Shown: one piece after another, positions 13,716-20,305 of the stretch
Layout of the letters: every line of letters begins with the position of its first letter
How positions within the stretch are numbered: position 1 is the first letter of the stretch
Origin: a virus
IMG/VR virus record: IMGVR_UViG_3300000385_000031
Span: 1-20,948 of that record
Length of the DNA: 20,948 nt
Strand: one strand, 5' to 3'
Program-made: the position numbers and the translations under genes
Notes under the pieces: model-generated
Told to the model about the DNA's origin: nothing
The model's input: the letters and a program-made list of their open reading frames with translations, nothing else
Database searches by the model: none

Positions 13716-14195
13716 ATGGGTGGTGGTACTCCTGTAGTCACGAATTTAGGGGGAGTGTCAGGCCAAGGCGGTGGTCGCATAATGCCGGGCACGTCTACTG
13801 GGGTCGGCGAACTCATTTTGGTAAGCTCTCGCATCGACGTCGATGCGCGCGTCGACCCTGCGCAAGTAGACCGTCGGCCAACACCACCTTACGGCGCAGT
13901 AATTGATACTGCGTTTACTGCTCCTGGCGGGGGACCCGGCCAAAGTGGAGCCGGGGACGGGTACGCTATCTGGTTCGACTTAAACGCGCAGACTCCCCCT
14001 GGCGGCGTTTACCCCCTCGGCGGTGGCGGTGGCGGCTGGGGCGGCAGCGGGGGGTCAGCGACTGCCCACGACGCTTCCGGCCTCCCGACCCGCGGGCAAA
14101 ACTTAGGCGCTGCAGGCGGCAAGGCGATTGATACGAACGGCCACTCTGTGACGTGGCTTGGCGGCGCAAATCGAGTTTATGGAGCAGTTGGATGA
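13716..14195 (+). CDS. Glycine-rich tail fibre adhesin, C-terminal part
   Basis: 159 residues starting at an ATG with a very strong AGGAGG site 8 nt upstream, 17 nt after the previous stop and in a different frame. It begins MGGGTPVVTNLGG, contains glycine runs (GGGGGGWGGSGG, about 107-118) and ends with AAGGKAIDTNGHSVTWLGG and a Y-G-A-V terminus, which I know as the closing cap of long glycine-rich phage fibres. Its upstream frame (13632-13715) is open but not glycine-rich, so a simple frameshift is not evident. It is more likely translated separately. The stop overlaps the next start (ATGA). Confidence 0.75.
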   Translation: MGGGTPVVTNLGGVSGQGGGRIMPGTSTGVGELILVSSRIDVDARVDPAQVDRRPTPPYGAVIDTAFTAPGGGPGQSGAGDGYAIWFDLNAQTPPGGVYPLGGGGGGWGGSGGSATAHDASGLPTRGQNLGAAGGKAIDTNGHSVTWLGGANRVYGAVG

Positions 14196-14851
14196 AGGTA
14201 TCCATGCAGATGTTGCGGGATTTGGGCGTGTGCGATGGAGCCAACCAGTATATTGGAGACTGGTTCGCGGCCAATAACGTCGAGGTGATCGACTACGATT
14301 TCGCCTTGCAAACTCTTCTTGATTACCAAGAGGCCGGGCAAGAGTGGATTGACGCCAACTACGCCGGCACAGAGCACAGCGATTACGCTGGATGGGTGCA
14401 GTGGATGCGCGAGCTTTCTTCGCGGCATGACGCCATCACTTATTTCGGCGATCACACCGAGGAAAATCTGTTCCGGACTGATGATACTTATCTGCATGAA
14501 ACACTATCAGCGGCTCAAGCACACCGAGCCCGTGTTTACCAAGAGCTGCGCGATGACCACGCCAGCAAGCGGGTGATAAACGGCGTCAAGGTTGCCGCGA
14601 ATGGCGCTGAAACTTGGTCTGTCATAGACCTCCACACCGCCGATGTGTCGGAGTTCGATGCCTTCGTTTGGCACGATGCAAAGACTGGTTTGAACCACCG
14701 CACGGTTAGCCCTACCGTCGCGGCTGTTTTTGACGCGGAGCAGCAGAAGATTTTGCATGCGATCAATGCGGCTGAGCAGGCGGCGAAGATAGAGCGCAAG
14801 ATCACCGATGAGAGCGGGCAATACTCCGTATGGGTGGAGGTGGAAGAATGA
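14192..14851 (+). CDS. Unknown protein of the fibre module
   Basis: 219 residues from the ATG at 14192, which overlaps the previous stop as ATGA, with GGAG 10 nt upstream. An upstream in-frame start at 14153 lies within the adhesin gene and lacks a site. The N-terminus (MKVSMQMLRDLGVCDGANQY) resembles a short domain seen at the start of phage tail accessory proteins. The middle is acidic and aromatic (DYDFALQTLLDYQEAGQEW). The C-terminal about 90 residues are a helix-rich region (VAAVFDAEQQKILHAINAAEQAAKIERK). It may be a fibre assembly factor or fibre-bound protein, by analogy with gene order, but no family is identified. Confidence 0.75.
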   Translation: MKVSMQMLRDLGVCDGANQYIGDWFAANNVEVIDYDFALQTLLDYQEAGQEWIDANYAGTEHSDYAGWVQWMRELSSRHDAITYFGDHTEENLFRTDDTYLHETLSAAQAHRARVYQELRDDHASKRVINGVKVAANGAETWSVIDLHTADVSEFDAFVWHDAKTGLNHRTVSPTVAAVFDAEQQKILHAINAAEQAAKIERKITDESGQYSVWVEVEE

Positions 14852-15051
14852 TTGACGCGAACAATTTGGATCAGTTCAAGGTCGAGCTGCAAGATGTTGA
14901 CATCTTTCCGATCGACGTGGAGTACATCGTCTACGGCGCAGACATCGAGGCGCCGATCACAGCGGAGGAGCCAGCACCCGGTGATACCCCTTATTTGAAG
15001 GCCCCAGATGCAGACGTCTGGCTGAGAATTGTACCTAAACACCCGGAGTAG
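14848..15051 (+). CDS. Small acidic protein of the fibre module
   Basis: 67 residues from the ATG at 14848, overlapping the previous stop as ATGA and preceded by GAGGTGGAAG. It is strongly acidic (many D and E), with short strands (FPIDVEYIVYG; VWLRIVPKH) and no membrane span or cysteine. It lies between an unknown fibre-module protein and the repeat fibre, and the next gene begins 3 nt after its stop. A cap or chaperone for the repeat fibre is possible but unproven. Confidence 0.7.
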   Translation: MIDANNLDQFKVELQDVDIFPIDVEYIVYGADIEAPITAEEPAPGDTPYLKAPDADVWLRIVPKHPE

Positions 15052-15054
15052 GTT

Positions 15055-16935
15055 ATGCTTGGCTTCGCCCCAATAGCTTCTGTACCCCTCGCGGATGATG
15101 GGGCGGTTGTCGTCTACGAGTTGGGCGGCAATGATGCCACTGCGGGCAACCCTGCCGTCGAGTCGTCTGCGGTTGCCCAAAAGCATGATCTTTTCTGTGT
15201 GGAGGTGGCAACTGGCCAGCCTTTTGCGGGGCCGCCCAGCATCAACCAAGAGCATAATCTTGCGACCAATGGGGTTGCAACAGGCCAACCACCGGTTCCC
15301 GGCATTACGATGTCCGAGGACGAAACGCTTAACGCAGCGCCGTTCGCTTCTGGCGCGCCCGTCGTGCAGGCGCCAAACATCGCCCAAGAGCATGATCTTA
15401 ACTTAGGGGCAATAACTACAGGCACGACGATTGCCCAAGCGTCAGAAATCGTCCAGAGCCATAACTTAGCTCTGACAGGCATCGCGGCAGGTCAGCCAAC
15501 CTTTCCAGCAATCGCGATGGCAGAGGATGAGACTTTTGTCGCCGCCCCGATACCCGCTGGGCAACCGATTCTTGGTACCCCTGAGATTACCCAAGCGCAT
15601 GACCTAACGCTTGCGTCTATCGCACTTGGGCAACCTGTTGTTGGTGCTTCTGGCATTACCCAAGATCACGACCTGAGCTTTGACTCTACCACCACGGGTC
15701 AGCCGAGTGTCGGCGACGGCAGCATGGTTGAGACTGTCCCTCTTTTTGGCGATGGCATTACCGCGGGTCAGGCGGCTGTCGGCGATTCTGCTATTGAGCA
15801 GGAACACCCCTTCAGTGCTGATGACATTACTGTAGGCCAGCCGACCATCCTTGGCATTACGATGTCGGAAAAGGAGACCCTCAACGCCGACCCGCTTTCT
15901 GCTGGCGTTCCAGGGTTTGAATCTCCAGAAATTGGCCAAGGCCACAAACTTGGTGCGGAACGTATCACCGTTAGTTCACCCACCGCAGGCGCTTTCTCGG
16001 TTGCACAGGAACATAAGCTGCTGGGTAGCGGTGTCAGCTCTGGTGCACTGCTCGTTGGAACCTCCACCCCGAAACAAGAACACAATCTTTTTGCCGCCAA
16101 TACCGCGACCGGCGAGGCTGATGTTTCTGCTGCCACGATGCAGGAAGATGAGACCCTGTTTGCCGGTCCAACCACCGCCGGTGCGCCGACTCTTATTTCA
16201 CCGGACATCACGCAAGAGCACCAGCTGGCGCTGCAAGCAATTGAAGCGGCTCAGCCAGTCGCCAGCACACTTGCTATCGAGCAAGAGCAGTTATTCGTAG
16301 GCAACAACGTTACGACTGGCCAGCCGATCGCCCCCGGCATTTCCATGTCGGAAGAAGAGACGTTCAACGCCGACCCGCTTGTCTCAGGCGTTCCATCGGT
16401 CGGCACAGTTTCGCTCACCCAGGACCACACTCTCGTTTCTGAGCCGGTCACCACAGAACAACCTACCGCAAGTGTTTCGCCTATTACCCAGAAACACCAA
16501 CTGGGCTGCGTGGGTGTTGACACGGCCGAGCCCGGTGTTGGCGACGGCAGTCTGCACATCACTTACGGGTTCGAGGCGGCGAACATTAACGCTGCCCCGT
16601 CAAATGTACCCAGCGGCACATTGACCCAGCGGCATCATCTGGGCGCAGTTGAGGTTCTAGGTGCAAACCCGTCGATCGAACAGTTGCACGTGGTTGTGGA
16701 GGTCCACTTTGAGGCCGCGCACATTACTGCGCTGGACCCAACCGTTACTGCTGCTTTTTACAATGCGACCCTTCGCCGGCGTGCCCTACTGGGGGCCTTT
16801 GACGGCCAATCCCACGTTCACTTTCGAGACACCGTCAATTCGGCCACCTTACCGACCACGGCTAATTCGGCCCGTACACGGACAACCGTAAACCTCGTCA
16901 GCGTTACCAGCGATTGGAAAAGCACGGCTGCGTAG
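15055..16935 (+). CDS. Fibre protein with 23 tandem 23-residue repeats
   Basis: 626 residues with GGAG 6 nt before the ATG. After a 41-residue head, residues 42-570 consist of 23 units of exactly 23 residues with no insertion or deletion. Most units (type A) have Q-x-H-x-L at the start, then an I/V position, T-G-Q-P and a final I-x-Q turn. Others (type B) start E-x-E-T-L/F and carry D-P-L and S-G-V-P. Such regular H-x-L / T-G-x-P repeats are known to me from alphaproteobacterial phage tail proteins and fit a rigid beta-solenoid or beta-helical shaft. The last 56 residues (571-626) are unrelated, with R-R-R and T/S-rich text, and may cap or trimerise the shaft. It is the longest fibre protein complete in the window. 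Confidence 0.8.
   Translation: MLGFAPIASVPLADDGAVVVYELGGNDATAGNPAVESSAVAQKHDLFCVEVATGQPFAGPPSINQEHNLATNGVATGQPPVPGITMSEDETLNAAPFASGAPVVQAPNIAQEHDLNLGAITTGTTIAQASEIVQSHNLALTGIAAGQPTFPAIAMAEDETFVAAPIPAGQPILGTPEITQAHDLTLASIALGQPVVGASGITQDHDLSFDSTTTGQPSVGDGSMVETVPLFGDGITAGQAAVGDSAIEQEHPFSADDITVGQPTILGITMSEKETLNADPLSAGVPGFESPEIGQGHKLGAERITVSSPTAGAFSVAQEHKLLGSGVSSGALLVGTSTPKQEHNLFAANTATGEADVSAATMQEDETLFAGPTTAGAPTLISPDITQEHQLALQAIEAAQPVASTLAIEQEQLFVGNNVTTGQPIAPGISMSEEETFNADPLVSGVPSVGTVSLTQDHTLVSEPVTTEQPTASVSPITQKHQLGCVGVDTAEPGVGDGSLHITYGFEAANINAAPSNVPSGTLTQRHHLGAVEVLGANPSIEQLHVVVEVHFEAAHITALDPTVTAAFYNATLRRRALLGAFDGQSHVHFRDTVNSATLPTTANSARTRTTVNLVSVTSDWKSTAA
15178..16764 (+). repeat. 69-bp tandem repeat array coding the fibre shaft
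   Basis: Twenty-three consecutive units of 69 bp encode residues 42-570 of the fibre protein. Sequence identity between most units is low at DNA level, but B-type units keep long shared stretches near 15301, 15853 and 16336 (for example GGCATTACGATGTC). This array is a likely target for recombinational change of shaft length. Confidence 0.75.
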
Positions 16936-16944
16936 TGCGGTTCG

Positions 16945-16960
16945 TGTTGACGCGTAACCA
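16945..16960 (+). promoter_or_regulatory. 16-bp recurrent motif, site 9
   Basis: TGTTGACGCGTAACCA, followed by TATTGAG, 59 nt before the gene at 17020. It starts 9 bp after the repeat fibre stop and would head the late fibre/lysis/tail unit. Confidence 0.6.
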
Positions 16961-17019
16961 TATTGAGTTTTGTGTGCGTTTCTGCGAGTATTCAAAGCGT
17001 AAACGGATGAGGAGGCCCC

Positions 17020-17343
17020 ATGGCGTTCACGATCAAACAAGGCGACACATCGCCAGCGCTACTGGCCGACTTAGAGACGCCGTCCCGAGAACCTGCTCAA
17101 CTGGTAGGTGCGACCGTCCTATTTCACATGCGCAGCTCCCGGCCTAATGCTCAGCCCCTGGTGGCACCCGTGGTTGTCGTGGACGCCGAACTCGGCCGTG
17201 TTCGTTACGACTGGCAGCCAGAGGATACTGCGGTGTCGGGAGACTTTGAGGCGGAGTTTGAGGTCACCTATGCGGACGGCTCTATCGAGACGTTCCCTAA
17301 TGAGGGGTACATTGAAATCTTCATCCCGGAGCAGATTGCATGA
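17020..17343 (+). CDS. BppU-N-like immunoglobulin-fold tail protein
   Basis: 107 residues with AGGAGG 6 nt before the ATG. The pattern (IKQGDTSPALLADLETPSRE, L-V-G-A-T-V-L-F-H-M-R, R-V-R-Y-D-W-Q-P-E-D-T, F-E-A-E-F-E-V-T-Y-A-D-G) matches the N-terminal domain of BppU-type baseplate/fibre-holding proteins. These are beta-sandwich modules that attach fibres to a tail. Here it stands alone as a small protein. The following start overlaps its stop (ATGA). It lies at the join between the fibre and lysis genes and is probably a virion protein. Confidence 0.8.
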   Translation: MAFTIKQGDTSPALLADLETPSREPAQLVGATVLFHMRSSRPNAQPLVAPVVVVDAELGRVRYDWQPEDTAVSGDFEAEFEVTYADGSIETFPNEGYIEIFIPEQIA

Positions 17344-17618
17344 GTGACGATCGCCTAGACCGCATCGAAAAGAAGCTCGACGACATGGCCAAGGCTATTG
17401 TTTCTCTCGCGCGTATGGAGGAACGTATGCTCACACTCTTCAAACGCATGGATGCCTATGATGAGGGGCAGAAGGACATCGCGAAGCGGGTGCGCTCGCT
17501 GGAAGATTCTGTCGGGACCAACGGGCAAGCGCTGCGGTTTGCCGAAAGGCTGTTTTGGATCATAGCCTCTGCCGGGGTTGCGTCTTTGTTTTATTTTGTT
17601 CGAGGGGGCGTGGCATGA
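17340..17618 (+). CDS. XhlA-like holin-associated membrane protein
   Basis: 92 residues, starting at ATGA overlapping the previous stop. Residues 1-65 are a charged coiled-coil (DRLDRIEKKLDDMAKAIVSL; QKDIAKRVRSLEDSV). Residues about 69-87 form one membrane span (LFWIIASAGVASLFYFV) near the C-terminus. This layout is that of XhlA-type lysis proteins that work with a holin. The next gene, the endolysin, overlaps its stop by ATGA. It may itself be the pore-former, since no other holin is seen apart from the membrane tail of the endolysin. Confidence 0.75.
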   Translation: MSDDRLDRIEKKLDDMAKAIVSLARMEERMLTLFKRMDAYDEGQKDIAKRVRSLEDSVGTNGQALRFAERLFWIIASAGVASLFYFVRGGVA

Positions 17619-18277
17619 ACGCAGCATACCAACTCGCAAAGAAAGATGTCGGAACGTGGGAGTGGGCTGAAGGCCACAACCCGAAAGTCGTCCAGTATTT
17701 TCACGACGTCGGCCATGAGTGGGTAAAAGATGACGAGACCGCATGGTGTGCTGCGTTTGTCGGCGCCATGCTTAAAAGGGCAGGTATGCCACATACCGGC
17801 AAGCTCAATGCGAGGTCGTACCTCGACTGGGGTGAGCCTGTTGACCCGGAAGATGCGCGCGAGGGAGACATATTGGTTTTCTCTCGAGGCGACCCGAACG
17901 GCTGGCAGGGCCACGTGGCGTTCAACGCAGGCCGCACCACCTCTGGCGATTGGCGGTGTTTAGGGGGCAACCAGGGCAACCAGGTGAATGTGAAGACCTA
18001 CGACCACGCTCGACTGTTGGGTGTTAGGCGGGCGCCCAGCACCGTTTCACCATCTTCTGTAGCAGTATCCAAAGGGCGGCGTTCGAAGGCTGAGTCTAAG
18101 ACTGTTCGCGGAGGTGTTGTCGGGGTGATCAGTGGCGTGGGCACAGCCGTTGGTGCTTTATCGGGCCTTGATCAATACGCGCAGTATATAATTCTCGGCT
18201 TTTCGGGTGTTGTTGTGCTAACGTGTACGCTAATTTTGCGTGAGCGGCTGAAGGCTTGGGCCGACGGCTGGAGGTAG
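17615..18277 (+). CDS. Endolysin, TIGR02594/CHAP-like peptidase with membrane tail
   Basis: 220 residues from the ATG at 17615 (ATGA overlap); an upstream start at 17555 lies inside the previous gene. Residues 1-140 are a cysteine peptidase of the CHAP/NlpC type: catalytic C45 in A-W-C-A-A-F-V, H100 in G-H-V-A-F and the G-G-N-Q-G-N-Q-V motif (117-124) define the TIGR02594 group. They cleave peptidoglycan at the end of infection. A linker (141-165) is followed by a glycine-rich helix (166-183) and a strong membrane span (about 191-208) ending in a basic tail. The membrane part is unusual for a soluble lysin and suggests membrane tethering or holin activity in one chain. Confidence 0.85.
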   Translation: MNAAYQLAKKDVGTWEWAEGHNPKVVQYFHDVGHEWVKDDETAWCAAFVGAMLKRAGMPHTGKLNARSYLDWGEPVDPEDAREGDILVFSRGDPNGWQGHVAFNAGRTTSGDWRCLGGNQGNQVNVKTYDHARLLGVRRAPSTVSPSSVAVSKGRRSKAESKTVRGGVVGVISGVGTAVGALSGLDQYAQYIILGFSGVVVLTCTLILRERLKAWADGWR

Positions 18278-18278
18278 C

Positions 18279-18539
18279 ATGTTAAACGAGTACGTCATCG
18301 GCGCGGTCACTGTGGTCATGCTGAGCACGGGCGGTTGGGGGTACTACCAAAAACACCGTGCCGACGTGCTGGCTGTCGAAGCCGTGGCCCTGCGAGCAGA
18401 GTTGATGACGTGTGGAGCGCGACTGAGCAACATTTTGGCAGACGTGGAGAGCGACCGTGAAGTGGACAACATTCCTGATGACCAGCTGCACAATGTTCCT
18501 TCTCACTGGTTGCGGCCAGAAGGAGCCGGCGGCCATTGA
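18279..18539 (+). CDS. Inner-membrane spanin, Rz-like
   Basis: 86 residues, starting 1 nt after the endolysin stop. Residues 4-22 are an N-terminal membrane span (EYVIGAVTVVMLSTGGWGYY). The rest is a polar helix (HRADVLAVEAVALRAELMTCG) and a hydrophilic tail, the layout of an i-spanin (Rz). It would sit in the inner membrane and connect through the periplasm to the outer-membrane partner encoded in the overlapping gene to fuse the membranes at lysis. Assignment is by topology and gene order. Confidence 0.75.
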   Translation: MLNEYVIGAVTVVMLSTGGWGYYQKHRADVLAVEAVALRAELMTCGARLSNILADVESDREVDNIPDDQLHNVPSHWLRPEGAGGH

Positions 18540-18705
18540 AGAGCCGCTATTTTGTGATGTCGAAGAGCCGCGTAAGTTCTCGCAAGAAGAGCTCGATTGG
18601 CGAGCTGAAAACGCCCCGTGGAACTTGCGGCGAGACTACAAAACAAACCTGACTTGGGACCGCGAGTGTCCCGGAGGGCCGAACAATGCCAGTCGTGTCG
18701 ATTAA
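18457..18705 (+). CDS. Outer-membrane lipoprotein spanin, Rz1-like
   Basis: 82 residues starting at a GTG at 18457 (GGAG about 8 nt upstream), inside the Rz-like gene in another frame and running 166 nt past its stop. Residues 1-18 are a signal segment and LLTGC (15-19) is a lipobox, so C19 should be lipidated. The mature part has C33 and a conserved-looking E-L-D-W-R-A-E-N-A-P-W-N-L-R-R-D-Y block (about 44-60). A nested reading frame with a lipobox beside an inner-membrane spanin is the classic Rz/Rz1 architecture. It is longer than most Rz1 proteins and not especially proline-rich. Confidence 0.8.
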   Translation: MKWTTFLMTSCTMFLLTGCGQKEPAAIEEPLFCDVEEPRKFSQEELDWRAENAPWNLRRDYKTNLTWDRECPGGPNNASRVD

Positions 18706-20305
18706 ATCTTTTGGGGGTATCGCGCCAGCCGTCCCACCGCGCTATCTTAAAGATACGCAGGCTCAAGTTGCGCTTAATTGCCCAGTCTTTACAGGGAGCA
18801 TACAGCCACTGCCAGATGTCACACCGTCGATTCTCACGCTGCCAAAGTCCGGAACCCCGGAAACCATATACCGTTTCGGACAGGATACTGTCTCTGATAC
18901 ACAGTATTGGTTCCACTGGACTTCTGATGTGGATGTTTGCCGAAGCCAGATTGCCGGTGACACATCCGAGTGGACATTTTTTACCGGGGACGGGGAGCCG
19001 AAAGCAACTTACGCCGCCTTGGCCACAAGTGGATCAGACTACCCCTCTGCGGCGCGCCGCCTCGGACTACCAGCTCCGCCGTCTGCAGCGATTGCCACGG
19101 AGAACGGAACTGCAGACGATACCGCAGTGCCGGAAACGCGTGTTTACACGTACACGTGGGTGAGCAAAGAAGCCGGGTTTGAGATTGAGTCAGCGCCCGC
19201 GCCTGCCTCGCTCGATGTGACGGTTACTCCTAACCAATCGGTCACGGTCAACGGGTTTGCTCCGATCCCGGCGGGCGCCTACAACATCACGCATCTGCGC
19301 ATTTATCGTTCTGTGAGCGGGGTGTTTTTGTTTGTGGACGAGATCGCTGTGTCTGCGTCGAGTTACGAGGACAGCGTTGCGGCTGATGCGTTGGGTGAAG
19401 AGCTCCCATCTTTGTATTGGTCCCAGTCGCCCGATGACCTGCAGGGGCTCACCAACATGCCGAACGGCATGATGGCCGGGTTTGTTGGCCGCGACGTTTA
19501 TTTCTGCGAACCGTACAGACCCTACGCGTGGCCTGAGACTTACATCCAAACGGTCGACTACCCGGTAGTGGGTTTAGGCCGCATGGATACTACCTTGGCT
19601 GTTCTCACCACTGGCGTTCCGTACCTGATGCAGGGCGCGCATCCGGACTCAGTCGCCGTTGTCAAATCTGACCTCGAGCAGGCTTGCGTGTCCAAGCGGA
19701 GCATCGTGAGCTTCGGCAGCTCTGTCGTCTATGCCGCCCCTGATGGGCTTATGATGCTGTCCCCCGGTGGTTCTCAGATCATCACGGAAGACTTGTTCAA
19801 CTACAAGCAGTGGCAGGCATACTTTAAGCCGGAGTCGATCCACGCCTATGCGCATGACAACCAGTATATCGCGTTCTACGACACGGGCACGACCCAGGGC
19901 GGCTTTATTCTCGACATGTCGACCCGGCAGTTCATTCTACACGACATCTACGCCACCGCGGGGTTCCGCGACACGCAGCGGGACAAGCTGTTTTTGGCGT
20001 TCGATGATCGGTCGCTGCGGACATGGTACGAAGGCGACCCAAAGCAGTATATTTGGCGGTCCAAAAAGTTCACGATGCCGCAGATCATGGGGTTTTCATG
20101 TGCGCAGCTAGAAGCTGAGGCCTACCCGATGACTCTGAGCATCATCGCCGACGGGGCGGTTGTCCACACCCAAACCGTGACATCTCGAAACCCGTTTCGG
20201 TTGCCGTCCAAGGTGGGTCGCGACTGGGAGGTGCAGATCGAGGGTAGCAGTGAGGTTTTCGCTGTCCACATGGCCACATCAATGTCGGAGCTTGCCGGTG
20301 GCTAA
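18686..20305 (+). CDS. Beta-propeller-like tail protein (P22 gp10-type)
   Basis: 539 residues with GGAGG 9 nt before the ATG; the start overlaps the spanin gene by 20 nt. It begins MPVVSIKSFGGIAPAVPPRY, a typical start for podovirus tail hub/nozzle proteins. Repeated blade-like segments follow: VYTYTWVSKEAGFEIESAP, HLRIYRSVSGVFLFVDEIA, NGMMAGFVGRDVYFCEPYRPYAWP, SFGSSVVYAAPDGLMMLSPG, DNQYIAFYDTG, then KLFLAFDD. This pattern is characteristic of the DNA-stabilising/tail-hub beta-propeller class, which plugs the connector and anchors the tail tip. Length is somewhat above P22 gp10. The function is inferred from pattern and from order after the connectors and fibres. Confidence 0.65.
   Translation: MPVVSIKSFGGIAPAVPPRYLKDTQAQVALNCPVFTGSIQPLPDVTPSILTLPKSGTPETIYRFGQDTVSDTQYWFHWTSDVDVCRSQIAGDTSEWTFFTGDGEPKATYAALATSGSDYPSAARRLGLPAPPSAAIATENGTADDTAVPETRVYTYTWVSKEAGFEIESAPAPASLDVTVTPNQSVTVNGFAPIPAGAYNITHLRIYRSVSGVFLFVDEIAVSASSYEDSVAADALGEELPSLYWSQSPDDLQGLTNMPNGMMAGFVGRDVYFCEPYRPYAWPETYIQTVDYPVVGLGRMDTTLAVLTTGVPYLMQGAHPDSVAVVKSDLEQACVSKRSIVSFGSSVVYAAPDGLMMLSPGGSQIITEDLFNYKQWQAYFKPESIHAYAHDNQYIAFYDTGTTQGGFILDMSTRQFILHDIYATAGFRDTQRDKLFLAFDDRSLRTWYEGDPKQYIWRSKKFTMPQIMGFSCAQLEAEAYPMTLSIIADGAVVHTQTVTSRNPFRLPSKVGRDWEVQIEGSSEVFAVHMATSMSELAGG

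Noticed and set aside
13646-13906. Third-frame ORF across the adhesin split
   Set aside because: It overlaps both adhesin frames, has no ribosome site and an arginine/serine-rich shadow composition.
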